The notes: a model not told the origin generated them from the sequence alone. Counted from the stretch's first letter, positions 37,922 to 47,420 are shown. The stretch is DNA of 64,000 bases from Pedobacter sp. SYSU D00535 (GCF_017355855.1 NZ_JAFEWD010000003.1:372001-436000), one strand, 5' to 3'. Numbers and translations are program-made.

Positions 37922-38401
37922 ATGACATACCACAGAGAACTACCAGCAGGTTCAAGTCCACGTTTAAAGTGGGTCGAAAAACTCTCTTACCTTCTTGATG
38001 AACAGTTTCGGATTCCAGGAACCCGATTTAGGTTCGGACTCGATCCTATTATGAACCTCGTGCCTTTCCTGGGTGACGTGTCTGGCTTCGTGATCTCAGC
38101 GGCTTTGGTATTAACCATGGCGAAAAATGGTGCAAGTAGTAGAATTGTCGCCTTGATGGCAGTTAATATCGTGCTCGATGCCACCATCGGTGCTATTCCA
38201 ATTATTGGACAAATCTTCGACTTTTTCTATAAGGCTAATTCAAGAAACATTCGATTGCTGCGTGAGCATTACTATGAAGGTAAACATCAGGGTAGTGGCA
38301 AGGGGATACTTATCGGAGTTTCAATTTTTCTGCTGGTTTTATTTGTGTTGCTGCTATTTGCTTTGTGGAAGCTTATACAGTGGGTTTTTACTTGGTTTTA
38401 G
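37922..38401 (+). CDS. DUF4112 domain-containing membrane protein, 159 aa
   Basis: Matches the DUF4112 pattern: LSYLLDEQFRIPGTRFRFGLDPIMNL with GDVSGFVISAALV, then NIVLDATIGAIPIIGQIFDFFYKANSRN. There are three membrane helices, two in the DUF and one at the C-terminus (about 128-150). Function unknown. Probably co-transcribed with the upstream CvpA-CAP gene. Confidence 0.88.
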   Translation: MTYHRELPAGSSPRLKWVEKLSYLLDEQFRIPGTRFRFGLDPIMNLVPFLGDVSGFVISAALVLTMAKNGASSRIVALMAVNIVLDATIGAIPIIGQIFDFFYKANSRNIRLLREHYYEGKHQGSGKGILIGVSIFLLVLFVLLLFALWKLIQWVFTWF

Positions 38402-38942
38402 GTGCATCCGGTCGCGTTTTTGCTTTTACAATCTTGCGGTGTAGAAGTATCGATCGTCCTTGGAGCAGTCACTACAGTAATTCCCGCAGCTTTTGCTGGT
38501 TTCAAGTTTAGGTGTAATGAAATTGTTACTTGCAGGAAAAAAGGGCATGTTCATCAAAAAATTAAGGTTTCGGTAAAGAAAGCTAAAGGAAAAGGTATTA
38601 GAGCTGAGGCCGTCGAGTAGTTTTTCCACTGGCTTTGCTTCTTATGATGCCTTTCTTGTGATGTCCATTAGTTCTAACCCCATTTTATTCCATTTAGACT
38701 TGTAAAACTTAGCAGAAGATTTCTTGTTATAGTCTTAGCTCTGAGAAGCCTTTATTTTGGAAACAAGATAGACTCGGATAGATCCTTTTAGTAAAAGCGA
38801 ACACGGAAATAATGCTTGTATTTTGAGGTTAAGCGGCCCTTCGATCAGTTCGGAGGGTTTCTTTTTCTCCTGGAAGTTTTATTAGGGCAGAGCAAACAAG
38901 GGGGGATGAGCGATTGTTGTGTTTTTATTAAGCTAAATAGAT
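38402..38942. other. 541-bp stretch without a convincing gene
   Basis: Two overlapping frames (72 codons plus strand, 67 codons minus strand) cover 38402-38629, but neither looks like a protein family or has a good start. The only clear signal is a hairpin with a T run at 38837-38866. No TAnnTTTG promoter is apparent. Confidence 0.6.
38837..38866 (+). terminator. Orphan intrinsic terminator
   Basis: CCCTTCGA (38837-38844) pairs with TTCGGAGGG (38849-38857), with one G-U pair, followed by TTTCTTTTT. No gene lies immediately upstream on the plus strand; it may end a long DUF4112 3' region or an unannotated RNA. Confidence 0.6.
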
Positions 38943-39173
38943 ATGGGACAGGTTTTTACAATAAATCTAGCAGGCTCAAATTTTCATTACCAATTAATTA
39001 AACTAAATCAGATTAATCGTACAGTGGAGTCGCAGGTACTCTTGCAGGGAGGCGCTACTGTAACTTTATGCAAAGACGATAGGGGCTGGAGTCAGAAAGA
39101 AGACAGTGCTCCAATTGTGAAGGAGTTAGTGCAGGCTATTGGCAATTCGATTTCCCTGCGGTATCGGATATAG
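38943..39173 (+). CDS. Small hypothetical protein, 76 aa
   Basis: Begins MGQVFTINLAGSNFHYQLIK with a good ATG. The regular strand pattern and the ending IVKELVQAIGNSISLRYRI resemble small conserved proteins of Sphingobacteriaceae of unknown function. It is followed by two hairpins and then the heme oxygenase gene. No motif to suggest a role. Confidence 0.6.
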   Translation: MGQVFTINLAGSNFHYQLIKLNQINRTVESQVLLQGGATVTLCKDDRGWSQKEDSAPIVKELVQAIGNSISLRYRI

Positions 39174-39203
39174 AAAAAAAGGCAGAGGTGCTATGGCTCT
39201 GCC
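39174..39203 (-). terminator. Hairpin with minus-strand T run, possible minus-strand terminator
   Basis: GGCAGAG (39181-39187) and CTCTGCC (39197-39203). The A run at 39174-39180 becomes a T run after the stem on the minus strand, so it reads as a terminator leftward. No minus-strand gene lies to the right, so its role is unclear. Confidence 0.5.
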
Positions 39204-39212
39204 GCCAGAAAT

Positions 39213-39232
39213 CTAGCAATGTCTTTTGCTAG
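39213..39232 (+). other. Hairpin in the leader of the heme oxygenase operon
   Basis: CTAGCAA (39213-39219) and TTGCTAG (39226-39232) with a 6-nt loop, 33 bp before the ATG at 39265. It lacks a T run, so it is not a simple terminator. It may affect mRNA stability or translation. Confidence 0.45.
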
Positions 39233-39264
39233 TATTCTTACCTTAGCTGCTGCAATTGGTACAA

Positions 39265-39828
39265 ATGACTTTAACTTATAAGCTCAAAGAATATACACTA
39301 GAATCTCATCAGCAACTTGAGAAAGTTTTAATACAAGACCTTAAAAGTCTTACTTCAATTTCGGATTATTATCTCATCCTCCGAAAATTTTACGGCTTTA
39401 TCGCTCCCTTAGAATTTCAAATAGAGCAGTTTGTAGATGTTCAGTTACTTCCAGACTTTCATATCCGTCGAAAGGCTAGCTCTCTTATAGAAGACATCAA
39501 GTCCTTAAATTGTAGTGTTGATAACCTCTCTTTATCACCGCATCTTCCCGAAATAAGTAATAAATACCAGGCACTTGGAGCATTATACGTGATCGAGGGT
39601 TCTACCCTTGGTGGTCAGATTATATCCGGCATGCTGAAAACCAAACTGGGCTTAACTTCAAAGGGGATGACTTTTTTTGAGGGCTATGGTGAGCATACAG
39701 CAAAGATGTGGGATGAATTTAAGTCTGTCTTAGACGGCAGCATTGAAGTTTCCAACCACTCAGAGGTAGTGCAGGTTGCAGAGAACACTTTTGTGGAATT
39801 TAAAAAATGGTTGATTAGTAATGCATAG
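39265..39828 (+). CDS. bphO: Biliverdin-producing heme oxygenase
   Basis: 187 aa all-helical heme oxygenase. The proximal heme-ligand His is H15 in YTLESHQQLEK, and the distal helix motif is ALYVIEGSTLGGQII. It cleaves heme to biliverdin, the bilin chromophore of bacteriophytochromes. The gene overlaps the phytochrome gene by 8 bp, which supports the name bphO and suggests coupled translation. The ATG at 39265 is preferred to a TTG at 39256 because it gives the usual short N-terminus. Confidence 0.92.
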   Translation: MTLTYKLKEYTLESHQQLEKVLIQDLKSLTSISDYYLILRKFYGFIAPLEFQIEQFVDVQLLPDFHIRRKASSLIEDIKSLNCSVDNLSLSPHLPEISNKYQALGALYVIEGSTLGGQIISGMLKTKLGLTSKGMTFFEGYGEHTAKMWDEFKSVLDGSIEVSNHSEVVQVAENTFVEFKKWLISNA

Positions 39829-41335
39829 AAGTAAATTTGATTCTGAATTTTGCGGAAGTCTCCCTCTGCATCAAATTAACCAGATACAATCTTATGGCTA
39901 CCTTCTGGTACTAGACAGACAGTCATTATCCATTGTGCAAGCGAGTGAAAACATAGAGGAAGTTTTTGGTAAACAAGTAAAAGCTGTAGTAGGCACGGAG
40001 ATAGGTACTTATTTAGCACCGGCTACTGTCGACAAATTGCGGGAACGGGTGATTTCAGAGAACGTTGAGAAGGTACCGGTTGCCGTTTCCCTGCAAACAG
40101 GGTTGGTAGGGGACTATGTCGCCATTGTTCATTCCAAAACAGAATACATAGTGATTGAATTAGAAAAAAGTGGCGAAAGACGACTCTTTTTGGACGCATT
40201 TCAAGATTTTAAATTTGCACTTGCCGACATCAATCAAGTCTCATCTGTAAAGGATGCAAGTGATGTGATAGTGGATGCATTGAAGCGACTAGCGGGTTTT
40301 GATCGGGTGTTGATGTATCAATTTGATGAGGACTGGAATGGAACAGTGATATCCGAGGTGCGGGAGGAGGACATGGAGCCTTATCTTGGCCTGAAATTTC
40401 CTGCTTCTGATATCCCAAAACAAGCACGAGCGCTTTATCTTAGAAACCCTTATCGACTTATTCCTGACCGTGAGTACGCTCCTGTACGGATTTTTCCAGT
40501 GATAAATCCACTTACTCACACTTTTATTGACTTGAGTGATTGTAACTTAAGAAGCGTCCCGGGAGTGCATCTGGAATACATGCACAATATGGGCATAAAA
40601 GCATCTATGTCGATTCGCGTAATCAGAAACGAGCAGCTATGGGGACTGATCTCCTGTCATCACCGCGAACCAATGTATCTCAATTACGAAATGTGCTCTG
40701 TCTTCGAGTTGCTTTCCAATTTTATCTCATCAAAAGTTACCTCCATACTTAATAAGGAAGCTTTTGAATTTAAAGCACGGTTGCAAAGCCAGCGAAACAG
40801 TTTGATTGATCGTGTTTATTCCTCAAATAGCTTGGTGAAGGGATTGATGGGGGAGGACCTGTCCGTAAAAGAATTACTTGACGCCGATGGAGTTGTGATC
40901 ACTCGGCGTGGTGAAGTAATTTCCGCCGGAGAAGTTCCATCCAAAGATCAGTTAGAAGCCTTGATTTACTGGCTGCAGAACAAAAGTTACAATAAGATTT
41001 ACGGCGATGACAACCTGGTATCCGCATACGATCCAGCTATTGATTTTGTAGAGCTTGGGAGCGGGATCTTGTCGATTCCAATAGATTCGGAAAAAGGCCA
41101 TTACATTATAGCCTTTCGGAAGGAAGCGCTAACAACGGTTAACTGGGGAGGAAACCCTGAAGATGCAATCAATTTTGAAGAGGATGGTAAGCAATACCAT
41201 CCGAGAAATTCATTTAAATTATGGCAGGAGACAGTAAAACAAACTTCATTACCCTGGTTGCAGGAGCAGCTTGAAATTGCAGAGAGTTTAAGAAGTTTTA
41301 TATTTGAATATTCTGCCAGGCACATTAACAACTAG
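39821..41335 (+). CDS. Bacteriophytochrome photosensory module (PAS-GAF-PHY) without kinase
   Basis: 504 aa. The bilin-attaching cysteine is C11 in FCGSLPLHQINQIQSYG. PAS domain about 12-110, GAF about 135-310 with PASDIP at 194-199 and chromophore-contacting H250 and H280 (SVPGVHLEYMHNMGI, GLISCHH), PHY about 320-500 with the tongue motif PRNSFKLWQE at 461-470. The protein ends right after PHY, so the usual C-terminal histidine kinase is missing. The next gene, 12 bp on, encodes a very large histidine kinase, a possible output partner. Red/far-red light sensing is inferred from the family. Confidence 0.95.
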   Translation: MHRSKFDSEFCGSLPLHQINQIQSYGYLLVLDRQSLSIVQASENIEEVFGKQVKAVVGTEIGTYLAPATVDKLRERVISENVEKVPVAVSLQTGLVGDYVAIVHSKTEYIVIELEKSGERRLFLDAFQDFKFALADINQVSSVKDASDVIVDALKRLAGFDRVLMYQFDEDWNGTVISEVREEDMEPYLGLKFPASDIPKQARALYLRNPYRLIPDREYAPVRIFPVINPLTHTFIDLSDCNLRSVPGVHLEYMHNMGIKASMSIRVIRNEQLWGLISCHHREPMYLNYEMCSVFELLSNFISSKVTSILNKEAFEFKARLQSQRNSLIDRVYSSNSLVKGLMGEDLSVKELLDADGVVITRRGEVISAGEVPSKDQLEALIYWLQNKSYNKIYGDDNLVSAYDPAIDFVELGSGILSIPIDSEKGHYIIAFRKEALTTVNWGGNPEDAINFEEDGKQYHPRNSFKLWQETVKQTSLPWLQEQLEIAESLRSFIFEYSARHINN

Positions 41336-41347
41336 GTAGCATTCATT

Positions 41348-44300
41348 ATGGAGGAAATTGTGGACGAGGGATCAGCTAATGTTTCATTAGCTGGAAAGCT
41401 TGATCATTATATCGTTGCTATAGGCGCCTCTGCTGGCGGCCTTGAAGCTATTCACGAGTTTTTTGACAACATGCCATCAAACTCTAATATTTCTTTCGTA
41501 GTTATTCAACACTTATCCCCTGATTATAAAAGTCTCCTGGTCGAACTCGTTTCAAAACATACGCACATGAAGGTGTATGAGGCTGGCGACAAAATGACCC
41601 TGCAGAAGGAGTGTGTTTATGTAATTCCAAACAAAAAGCTGATGACCGTTCATCACGGTAAGCTTCATCTGGTTGAGAAAGTCCAGGAGAAAGTTCCCAA
41701 TACAGCCATTGATCACTTCCTCCGTACGCTGGCTCGGGAAAAGAAGAACAAAGCCATTGCTGTAATACTCTCGGGAACAGGAACAGATGGCACGAAGGGT
41801 ATTGAGGCGATAAAAAATGAGGGAGGGATGGTGATTGTTCAGGACCCGGTTACAGCAAAATTCGATGGCATGCCAAATAGTGCTATCATTTCAGGGAACG
41901 CCGATTTTATCCTGCCTCCTGAGTTGATGCCGGAGGAGATTTATCACTATACAAAGCAGAACCCGGTGCATATTTTAAATAAGGGTAAGGTTGATGATCG
42001 TCTGCTTGAGGATATTTTTTCTCTTATTCATACTAGTTACGGATACGATTTTCACTATTATAAAACGCCTACCATCATTCGCCGCATTGCAAAGCGTATG
42101 GGGCAGCGTGGCGTGCAAAAGCTCCCCGATTACGTGGACCTTTTGAAAAGTAATCCTGAAGAACTAAAAAGACTAAGTAAAGACTTTCTAATTGGTGTGA
42201 CGCGTTTTTTTCGGGATCAGCCAGCTTTTGATAGCCTTTACAATGATGTGTTACCCTCCATCGTAAGTAGCAAACAGAGCGAGGACTTTATTAAAGTTTG
42301 GGTTTGCGCTTGCAGCACGGGAGAGGAAGCCTATTCTATCGCGATCCTGATTGATCAGTACTTGCAGAAGCACCGAATGCTGATGGATGTGAAGATTTTT
42401 GCGACTGACATAGATGAGAGCAATATCTCATTTGCTGCAAGAAATCAATATCCTTTATCTATAGCAAAAGATATCGATGAACAGATTCTGAATAAGTACT
42501 TCATTAAAGAAGGGAAATTTTATTCGGTAATTCCCCGTATTCGCAAGCAGATTGTTTTTGCGAAGCACAACGTCATAAAGGATCCGCCTTTCATCAAAAA
42601 TGATTTGATCAGTTGTCGTAACATGCTCATTTATATGAATAGTGTGTTACAGCAAAAAGTGATGAACACGCTGCATTTTTCATTACATGTGGGAGGGTAT
42701 TTGTTCCTCGGTTCTAGCGAAACAGCGGGCACAATCCGCGATGGGGTAGATGAGGTTAACAGTAAGTGGAAGATTTATCGGAGAATCGGAAAAAACAGAA
42801 CCCCTCCTCAGGATTTTTATCGGCAATTAGAATCAAAACGACCGGTAACCCGGTATCAAAGTCCTCTTGCTAAGGTTGAAAATAAGGACAGCAATATGCT
42901 CGTGGACGATTTCGCTACTTCCCTTGCTGAGGATTTCGGCTACGTCTGTTTCTATATCGACGGAAATTATGAGATAAAGGAGGCTGTAGGAAACTTCAAT
43001 CGTTTCCTTTCACTTCCTGAAAAGCGGCTCAATCTGAATATCTTAAAGATGGTTCCTCAGGAACTTTCTATTGCCCTTAATACTGCCGTCAGAAAGTGCT
43101 GGAAGGAGAATGCAAAAGTATTTTTGAAGAGCGTACGGGTGAAGCAAAGTGACATAGAGCTGTTCTTAAGTATTTCCGTTCGCCCTGCTCAACCCTTAGA
43201 TGGCAAGCCGTATACGCTCATCGTTCTGGGTGAGAATACCCACAGTCAGTTGAAGATCAAAGACGACGCTGATATTCTATCTTCAGAAGAGCAGAATGAA
43301 TATCTGGCGGAGCTTGAAGCTGAGCTGAATGAGACGCGCTCAAATCTTCAAATGGCTATTGAAGGTTTGGAGACAACCAATGAGGAGTTGCAATCCAGCA
43401 ATGAAGAGCTTTTATCTGCTAATGAGGAACTGCAGTCGAGTAATGAAGAGCTTCAATCGCTAAACGAGGAGCTGCATACCTTAAATACAGAGCACCAGCT
43501 CAAAATTAAAGAGCTCATCGAGTTGAACGATGATCTGAACAATTTTTTCAGGAGTACGGATATCGGCCAGATATTTCTGGATGCCGATCTGCGCATCCGC
43601 AAGTTCAACTCTGCTGCAGTCAGAATGATCAATCTGATCGATTCCGACATCGGACGTCCAATTGAACATCTGTCTACCAATATTCGGTATGACTTTCTAT
43701 TGAAGGATATTGAGCATGTGATCAGGACAGATAACACTGTTGAAAGAGAGGTGGTGCTTTATAATGATAGTCGTTGCCTAATGCGCATCATGCCATATTT
43801 ACGGCAAGACAAGAAATCCGATGGCGCCATTGTTACCTTTGTCGATATTTCTGCTACGACCAATCTTAACAATATCATCAACGCTGTTTTCAACTCCAGT
43901 TTAAGTGCAATAGTAGCGTTTAAGTCACTGAGGTCTTTAGATAATAAGATTGAAGATTTCTCCCTTCTTACTTGTAATTACGCAAGTAATGACCTTCTTA
44001 GAAGTTATGGGAATGATTTAGTCGGAAAGCTCTTCTCCCAAATGTCTACACTAAACTCAGTTGGGATGTTCGACAAGTACGTACAAGTGGTAAGTACGGA
44101 GAAACCACTGCATACCGAATTTGTCTTAGAGGATGGCTCAGGAAAATGGTATGAGGTTGTCGCGGTAAAAATGATGGATGGTTTTGTTGCTACGTATACA
44201 GATATTTCAGAAAAGAGGGCAGCCGAGCAGAAGCTACGTACTAATTATAATGAACTTATCACTGCGAGAGAAAACCTTAAGAGGTTGAATTTGCAGCTGG

Positions 44301-46972
44301 AGGACAAAGTAGCCGAACGAACCAAGGAACTATCGCTCAGCGAAGAGCGCTTCAGGCTAGTATCTAACGCCACAAACGACGCCATTTGGGACTGGAATTT
44401 TATTGACAATAACATCTGGTGGAGCGATAGTTTCGTAACTCTTTTTGGTTTTAACAACCTTGCGGAAACTTCTCGGACATCTTTCAAATTTGACAAGATC
44501 CACCCGGATGACAGAGAAAGGGTAAGAAACAGCATATATCAGGTAATAAACGAAGGCGGCACACAATGGAATGCCGAGTACCGGTTTGAGAAGGCTGACG
44601 GCACTTACGCGAATATCCTTGATCGGGGATACATTTTGCAGGATGAATACCGCACTCCTCACCGGATGTTAGGCTCGATGTTGGATATTACTCAACTAAA
44701 AAAAGCTGAACAAAAGCTGATTGATAGTGAGAGTAAGTTCAGGAAGGTCTTTGAGTCGAACATGATCGGCATGGTGTTCACTAACAGTGAAAGCGTTATT
44801 ATTAATGCGAACGATGCATTCCTGAAAATGTCGGGCTACTCGAGAGAGGATATACTTGGAGGATCTCTCGTTTGGGATAACCTAACTCCTCTTGAATCTA
44901 AAGAAAGGAATGCCTGGGCTTCTCAGCAACTTAGAGAAACGGGAATTGTTCCTCCCTTTGAAAATGAGTACCTAAGGAAGGATGGCAGCCGCATCAATGT
45001 ATTGCTTGGAGCCGCTTCTATCAGTGAGTCTGATGCAATGGCTGTAACATATATCATTGACATCACCGAGAAAAAGGAAGCGGAAAAGAAAGAACTGGAG
45101 CTGAAGAAGATAATCGATAAACAACAGGAGGAGTTTAAGAGCATCTTCTTGGAGGCACCCGCCTTGATTACCATCCGACGAGGGCCGGAGTTGCGGATGG
45201 ATTTTGTTAACAAGGCAGTAACCGAATACTTTGGCACAATCAATTATCAAGGTAAATCCGGGAAGGAGCTGAGGGAGGAATTCAAAATCAATGAAGGGGA
45301 GGGAGACCAAATCATCTCAGAAGTCTACAAAACTGGGAAGCCCTTCAGGGCGAAAGCGTATCGTGTGCAATTAGACAAAAAACGCGATGGTACGCTAGAA
45401 GATGCGTGGTTTGACTTTATTTATCAGCCCGTTTTTGATGTCGAGGGCAAGGTAGATGGCGTGGCCTCTTTTGCTTTTGATGTCACTGATATGATCATGG
45501 CTAATAAGGAGATCGAGAAAAGTAGCGAGCGCTTCCGATTCCTTACCAACGCACTTCCTCAAAAAATATGGACAGCCGCTGCTGATGGTAGTGGAGATTA
45601 TTTTAATCAGGTTTGGCTCGACTACACAGGCAAAAAACTGGATGAACTAATCGGTTGGAATTGGATGAGTGTAATTCATCCGGATGATCTGGAGCAAAAC
45701 TTGTTTCTATGGAAGCAATCTATTGAGAAGGGAATCAATTTCGAGATAGAACGTCGAATCCGGCGTGCGGACGGTGAATATCGCTGGCATTTAAGTCGCT
45801 GTATTCCTCAAAAGGATGAGAACGGTAAAGTTATGTTATGGGTGGGGTCGAGTACCGACATCCACGACCAAAAAAATATAGAAGACGCACTTCGTCAGAG
45901 TGAGGATTATTTCCGGCAGCTGGCGGATCAATCGCCCTTCATGATTTGGAAGGTAAATAGTGAAGGGGTTTGCAACTACGTAAATAAACAGTGGATTACT
46001 TTCACCGGGCTCTCATACGATGACAGTATGGGCCTGGGATGGTCAGCTGCATTTCACCCCTCCGAAAGCGACAACGAGTATAGTAAGTTCATGAAGTGCT
46101 TCAACAAGCGCTCCAGTTATCAATCAAAGTTCAGGTTGAGAAATACCAGGGGCGAGTACCATTGGGTACTGGCTCAGGCAAACCCGGTTTCAAGTCCGAC
46201 CTTTGAGGGATACATCGGAAGTTTGACCGACATTACGGAACAGGAGCTTGCCCAGCAGGCAATGAAGCTGTTGATGCATAAGAAGGATGAGTTCATGAGT
46301 ATTGCCAGTCATGAGTTGAAAACGCCAATCACGAGCATGAAGGCCAATCTGCAAATCGCGGAGCGCCTGTCGAGCAGGAAAGTAGAGGTTGAGAAGATTC
46401 AGACGTTTATTGAGAAAGCTAATAAGCAGGTAAATAAACTAACAGCTTTGGTTGAAGATCTGCTAGACGTCACCAAGATACAAGCTGGAAAGCTGCAGTT
46501 TCAGAAAACAACTTTTAACATCGATGAAGCAATCAACGACTGCGTAGAAGAACTTCACAACAATGGGTCAAAACACAGAATAATTGTAGAAGGGGACAAG
46601 GGGATAACCATCCAGGCTGATAAAAATCGACTGGAGCAAGTACTCGTTAACTTTCTTTCTAATGCAATTAAATACTCTCCCGACGCTGACACGGTAGTAC
46701 TAAAGGTTGAGTGTGAAAATGATAAGGTGAAAATATCGATAACAGATTTTGGTATTGGTATTCCAAAAGATAAAATAAACTTTGTTTTTGATCGCTTCTT
46801 CCGGGTTCAAGAGTCGTCACAGAAGTTTTCTGGTCTTGGACTGGGATTATTCATCTCTTCAGAAATTATCAAAAGACACAACGGAGAAGTAGGGGTAATC
46901 AGTGAGGAAGGAAAAGGCTCAACCTTCTGGTTTTCTCTTCCAATTGTTCCATCATTGTTCCAGGGGCAATGA
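41348..46972 (+). CDS. CheB-CheR-multi-PAS histidine kinase, 1874 aa
   Basis: Domain order: CheB methylesterase (about 20-195) with S28 in AIGASAGG, H55 in IQHLSPDY and D147 in GTGTDGTKG; CheR methyltransferase (about 215-480; FFRDQPAF, CSTGEEAYSIAIL, SCRNMLIYM); a PAS-like region (about 520-640); a coiled coil of repeated SSNEEL-type heptads (about 650-725); about six further PAS or PAS-like domains (725-1620); HisKA with H1655 (SIASHELKTPITSMK); and HATPase_c (N box NFLSNAIKYSP, G1 DFGIGIP, G2 GLGLGLFIS). There is no receiver; a receiver gene follows 53 bp downstream. Such CheB/CheR-PAS kinases are known in soil bacteria, where their methylation substrates are unclear. Confidence 0.92.
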   Translation: MEEIVDEGSANVSLAGKLDHYIVAIGASAGGLEAIHEFFDNMPSNSNISFVVIQHLSPDYKSLLVELVSKHTHMKVYEAGDKMTLQKECVYVIPNKKLMTVHHGKLHLVEKVQEKVPNTAIDHFLRTLAREKKNKAIAVILSGTGTDGTKGIEAIKNEGGMVIVQDPVTAKFDGMPNSAIISGNADFILPPELMPEEIYHYTKQNPVHILNKGKVDDRLLEDIFSLIHTSYGYDFHYYKTPTIIRRIAKRMGQRGVQKLPDYVDLLKSNPEELKRLSKDFLIGVTRFFRDQPAFDSLYNDVLPSIVSSKQSEDFIKVWVCACSTGEEAYSIAILIDQYLQKHRMLMDVKIFATDIDESNISFAARNQYPLSIAKDIDEQILNKYFIKEGKFYSVIPRIRKQIVFAKHNVIKDPPFIKNDLISCRNMLIYMNSVLQQKVMNTLHFSLHVGGYLFLGSSETAGTIRDGVDEVNSKWKIYRRIGKNRTPPQDFYRQLESKRPVTRYQSPLAKVENKDSNMLVDDFATSLAEDFGYVCFYIDGNYEIKEAVGNFNRFLSLPEKRLNLNILKMVPQELSIALNTAVRKCWKENAKVFLKSVRVKQSDIELFLSISVRPAQPLDGKPYTLIVLGENTHSQLKIKDDADILSSEEQNEYLAELEAELNETRSNLQMAIEGLETTNEELQSSNEELLSANEELQSSNEELQSLNEELHTLNTEHQLKIKELIELNDDLNNFFRSTDIGQIFLDADLRIRKFNSAAVRMINLIDSDIGRPIEHLSTNIRYDFLLKDIEHVIRTDNTVEREVVLYNDSRCLMRIMPYLRQDKKSDGAIVTFVDISATTNLNNIINAVFNSSLSAIVAFKSLRSLDNKIEDFSLLTCNYASNDLLRSYGNDLVGKLFSQMSTLNSVGMFDKYVQVVSTEKPLHTEFVLEDGSGKWYEVVAVKMMDGFVATYTDISEKRAAEQKLRTNYNELITARENLKRLNLQLEDKVAERTKELSLSEERFRLVSNATNDAIWDWNFIDNNIWWSDSFVTLFGFNNLAETSRTSFKFDKIHPDDRERVRNSIYQVINEGGTQWNAEYRFEKADGTYANILDRGYILQDEYRTPHRMLGSMLDITQLKKAEQKLIDSESKFRKVFESNMIGMVFTNSESVIINANDAFLKMSGYSREDILGGSLVWDNLTPLESKERNAWASQQLRETGIVPPFENEYLRKDGSRINVLLGAASISESDAMAVTYIIDITEKKEAEKKELELKKIIDKQQEEFKSIFLEAPALITIRRGPELRMDFVNKAVTEYFGTINYQGKSGKELREEFKINEGEGDQIISEVYKTGKPFRAKAYRVQLDKKRDGTLEDAWFDFIYQPVFDVEGKVDGVASFAFDVTDMIMANKEIEKSSERFRFLTNALPQKIWTAAADGSGDYFNQVWLDYTGKKLDELIGWNWMSVIHPDDLEQNLFLWKQSIEKGINFEIERRIRRADGEYRWHLSRCIPQKDENGKVMLWVGSSTDIHDQKNIEDALRQSEDYFRQLADQSPFMIWKVNSEGVCNYVNKQWITFTGLSYDDSMGLGWSAAFHPSESDNEYSKFMKCFNKRSSYQSKFRLRNTRGEYHWVLAQANPVSSPTFEGYIGSLTDITEQELAQQAMKLLMHKKDEFMSIASHELKTPITSMKANLQIAERLSSRKVEVEKIQTFIEKANKQVNKLTALVEDLLDVTKIQAGKLQFQKTTFNIDEAINDCVEELHNNGSKHRIIVEGDKGITIQADKNRLEQVLVNFLSNAIKYSPDADTVVLKVECENDKVKISITDFGIGIPKDKINFVFDRFFRVQESSQKFSGLGLGLFISSEIIKRHNGEVGVISEEGKGSTFWFSLPIVPSLFQGQ

Positions 46973-47025
46973 ATTAATAATTAATTTATTGCACAAGTAG
47001 GAAAGATCTCCTAGCTTTGATGTGC

Positions 47026-47379
47026 ATGAAGCGTATAGTGATTTTTGATGATGATACCGATATCCTCGAAATATTGACGTATCTGCTGCAAGAGAAGGGT
47101 TGGGAGGTGTATACGCAAACAACATGCAAGCATGTAACTAAAGTTGTAGCAGCGCATAGGCCCAATGTGGTATTGATGGATAACTGGATACCAGAGGCGG
47201 GCGGGGTGAAGGCTACGCAAACTTTAAAAAGTGACCCTGCACTAAGTTCTATCCCGGTAATTTATTTTTCCGCAAATAATAATATTGCTCAGCTTGCTGA
47301 AGAAGCAGGTGCTGATGCATACCTGGCGAAACCCTTTGATTTGGACTACCTGGAAACCATTCTTTCTAAATTTTCTTAG
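47026..47379 (+). CDS. Single-domain response regulator, likely partner of the upstream kinase
   Basis: Receiver domain of 117 aa with DDD at 8-10, phospho-acceptor D52 in VVLMDNWIPEAGG, and Lys in YLAKPFDL. No output domain. The ATG at 47026 (MKRIVIFDDD) is chosen; in-frame TTG/ATG codons 6-9 bp upstream are possible. It is the last gene of the phytochrome cluster and very similar to the receiver at 56936-57310 (shared MDNWIP, IPVIYFSANN, KPFDL). Presumably phosphorylated by the CheB-CheR kinase. Confidence 0.88.
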   Translation: MKRIVIFDDDTDILEILTYLLQEKGWEVYTQTTCKHVTKVVAAHRPNVVLMDNWIPEAGGVKATQTLKSDPALSSIPVIYFSANNNIAQLAEEAGADAYLAKPFDLDYLETILSKFS

Positions 47380-47420
47380 TAGCAAATAGAGCGTTGAAGT
47401 TCATGTAGATATAAATGACA

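Noticed and set aside
38402-38629. Two overlapping short frames (72 codons plus strand, 67 codons minus strand)
   Set aside because: Neither has a good start, a family resemblance or a promoter; the plus-strand one begins at a GTG directly after the DUF4112 stop.
38816-39001. 61-codon plus-strand frame starting with TTG
   Set aside because: It overlaps a terminator hairpin and the better 76-residue gene at 38943, and its sequence does not look like a protein.
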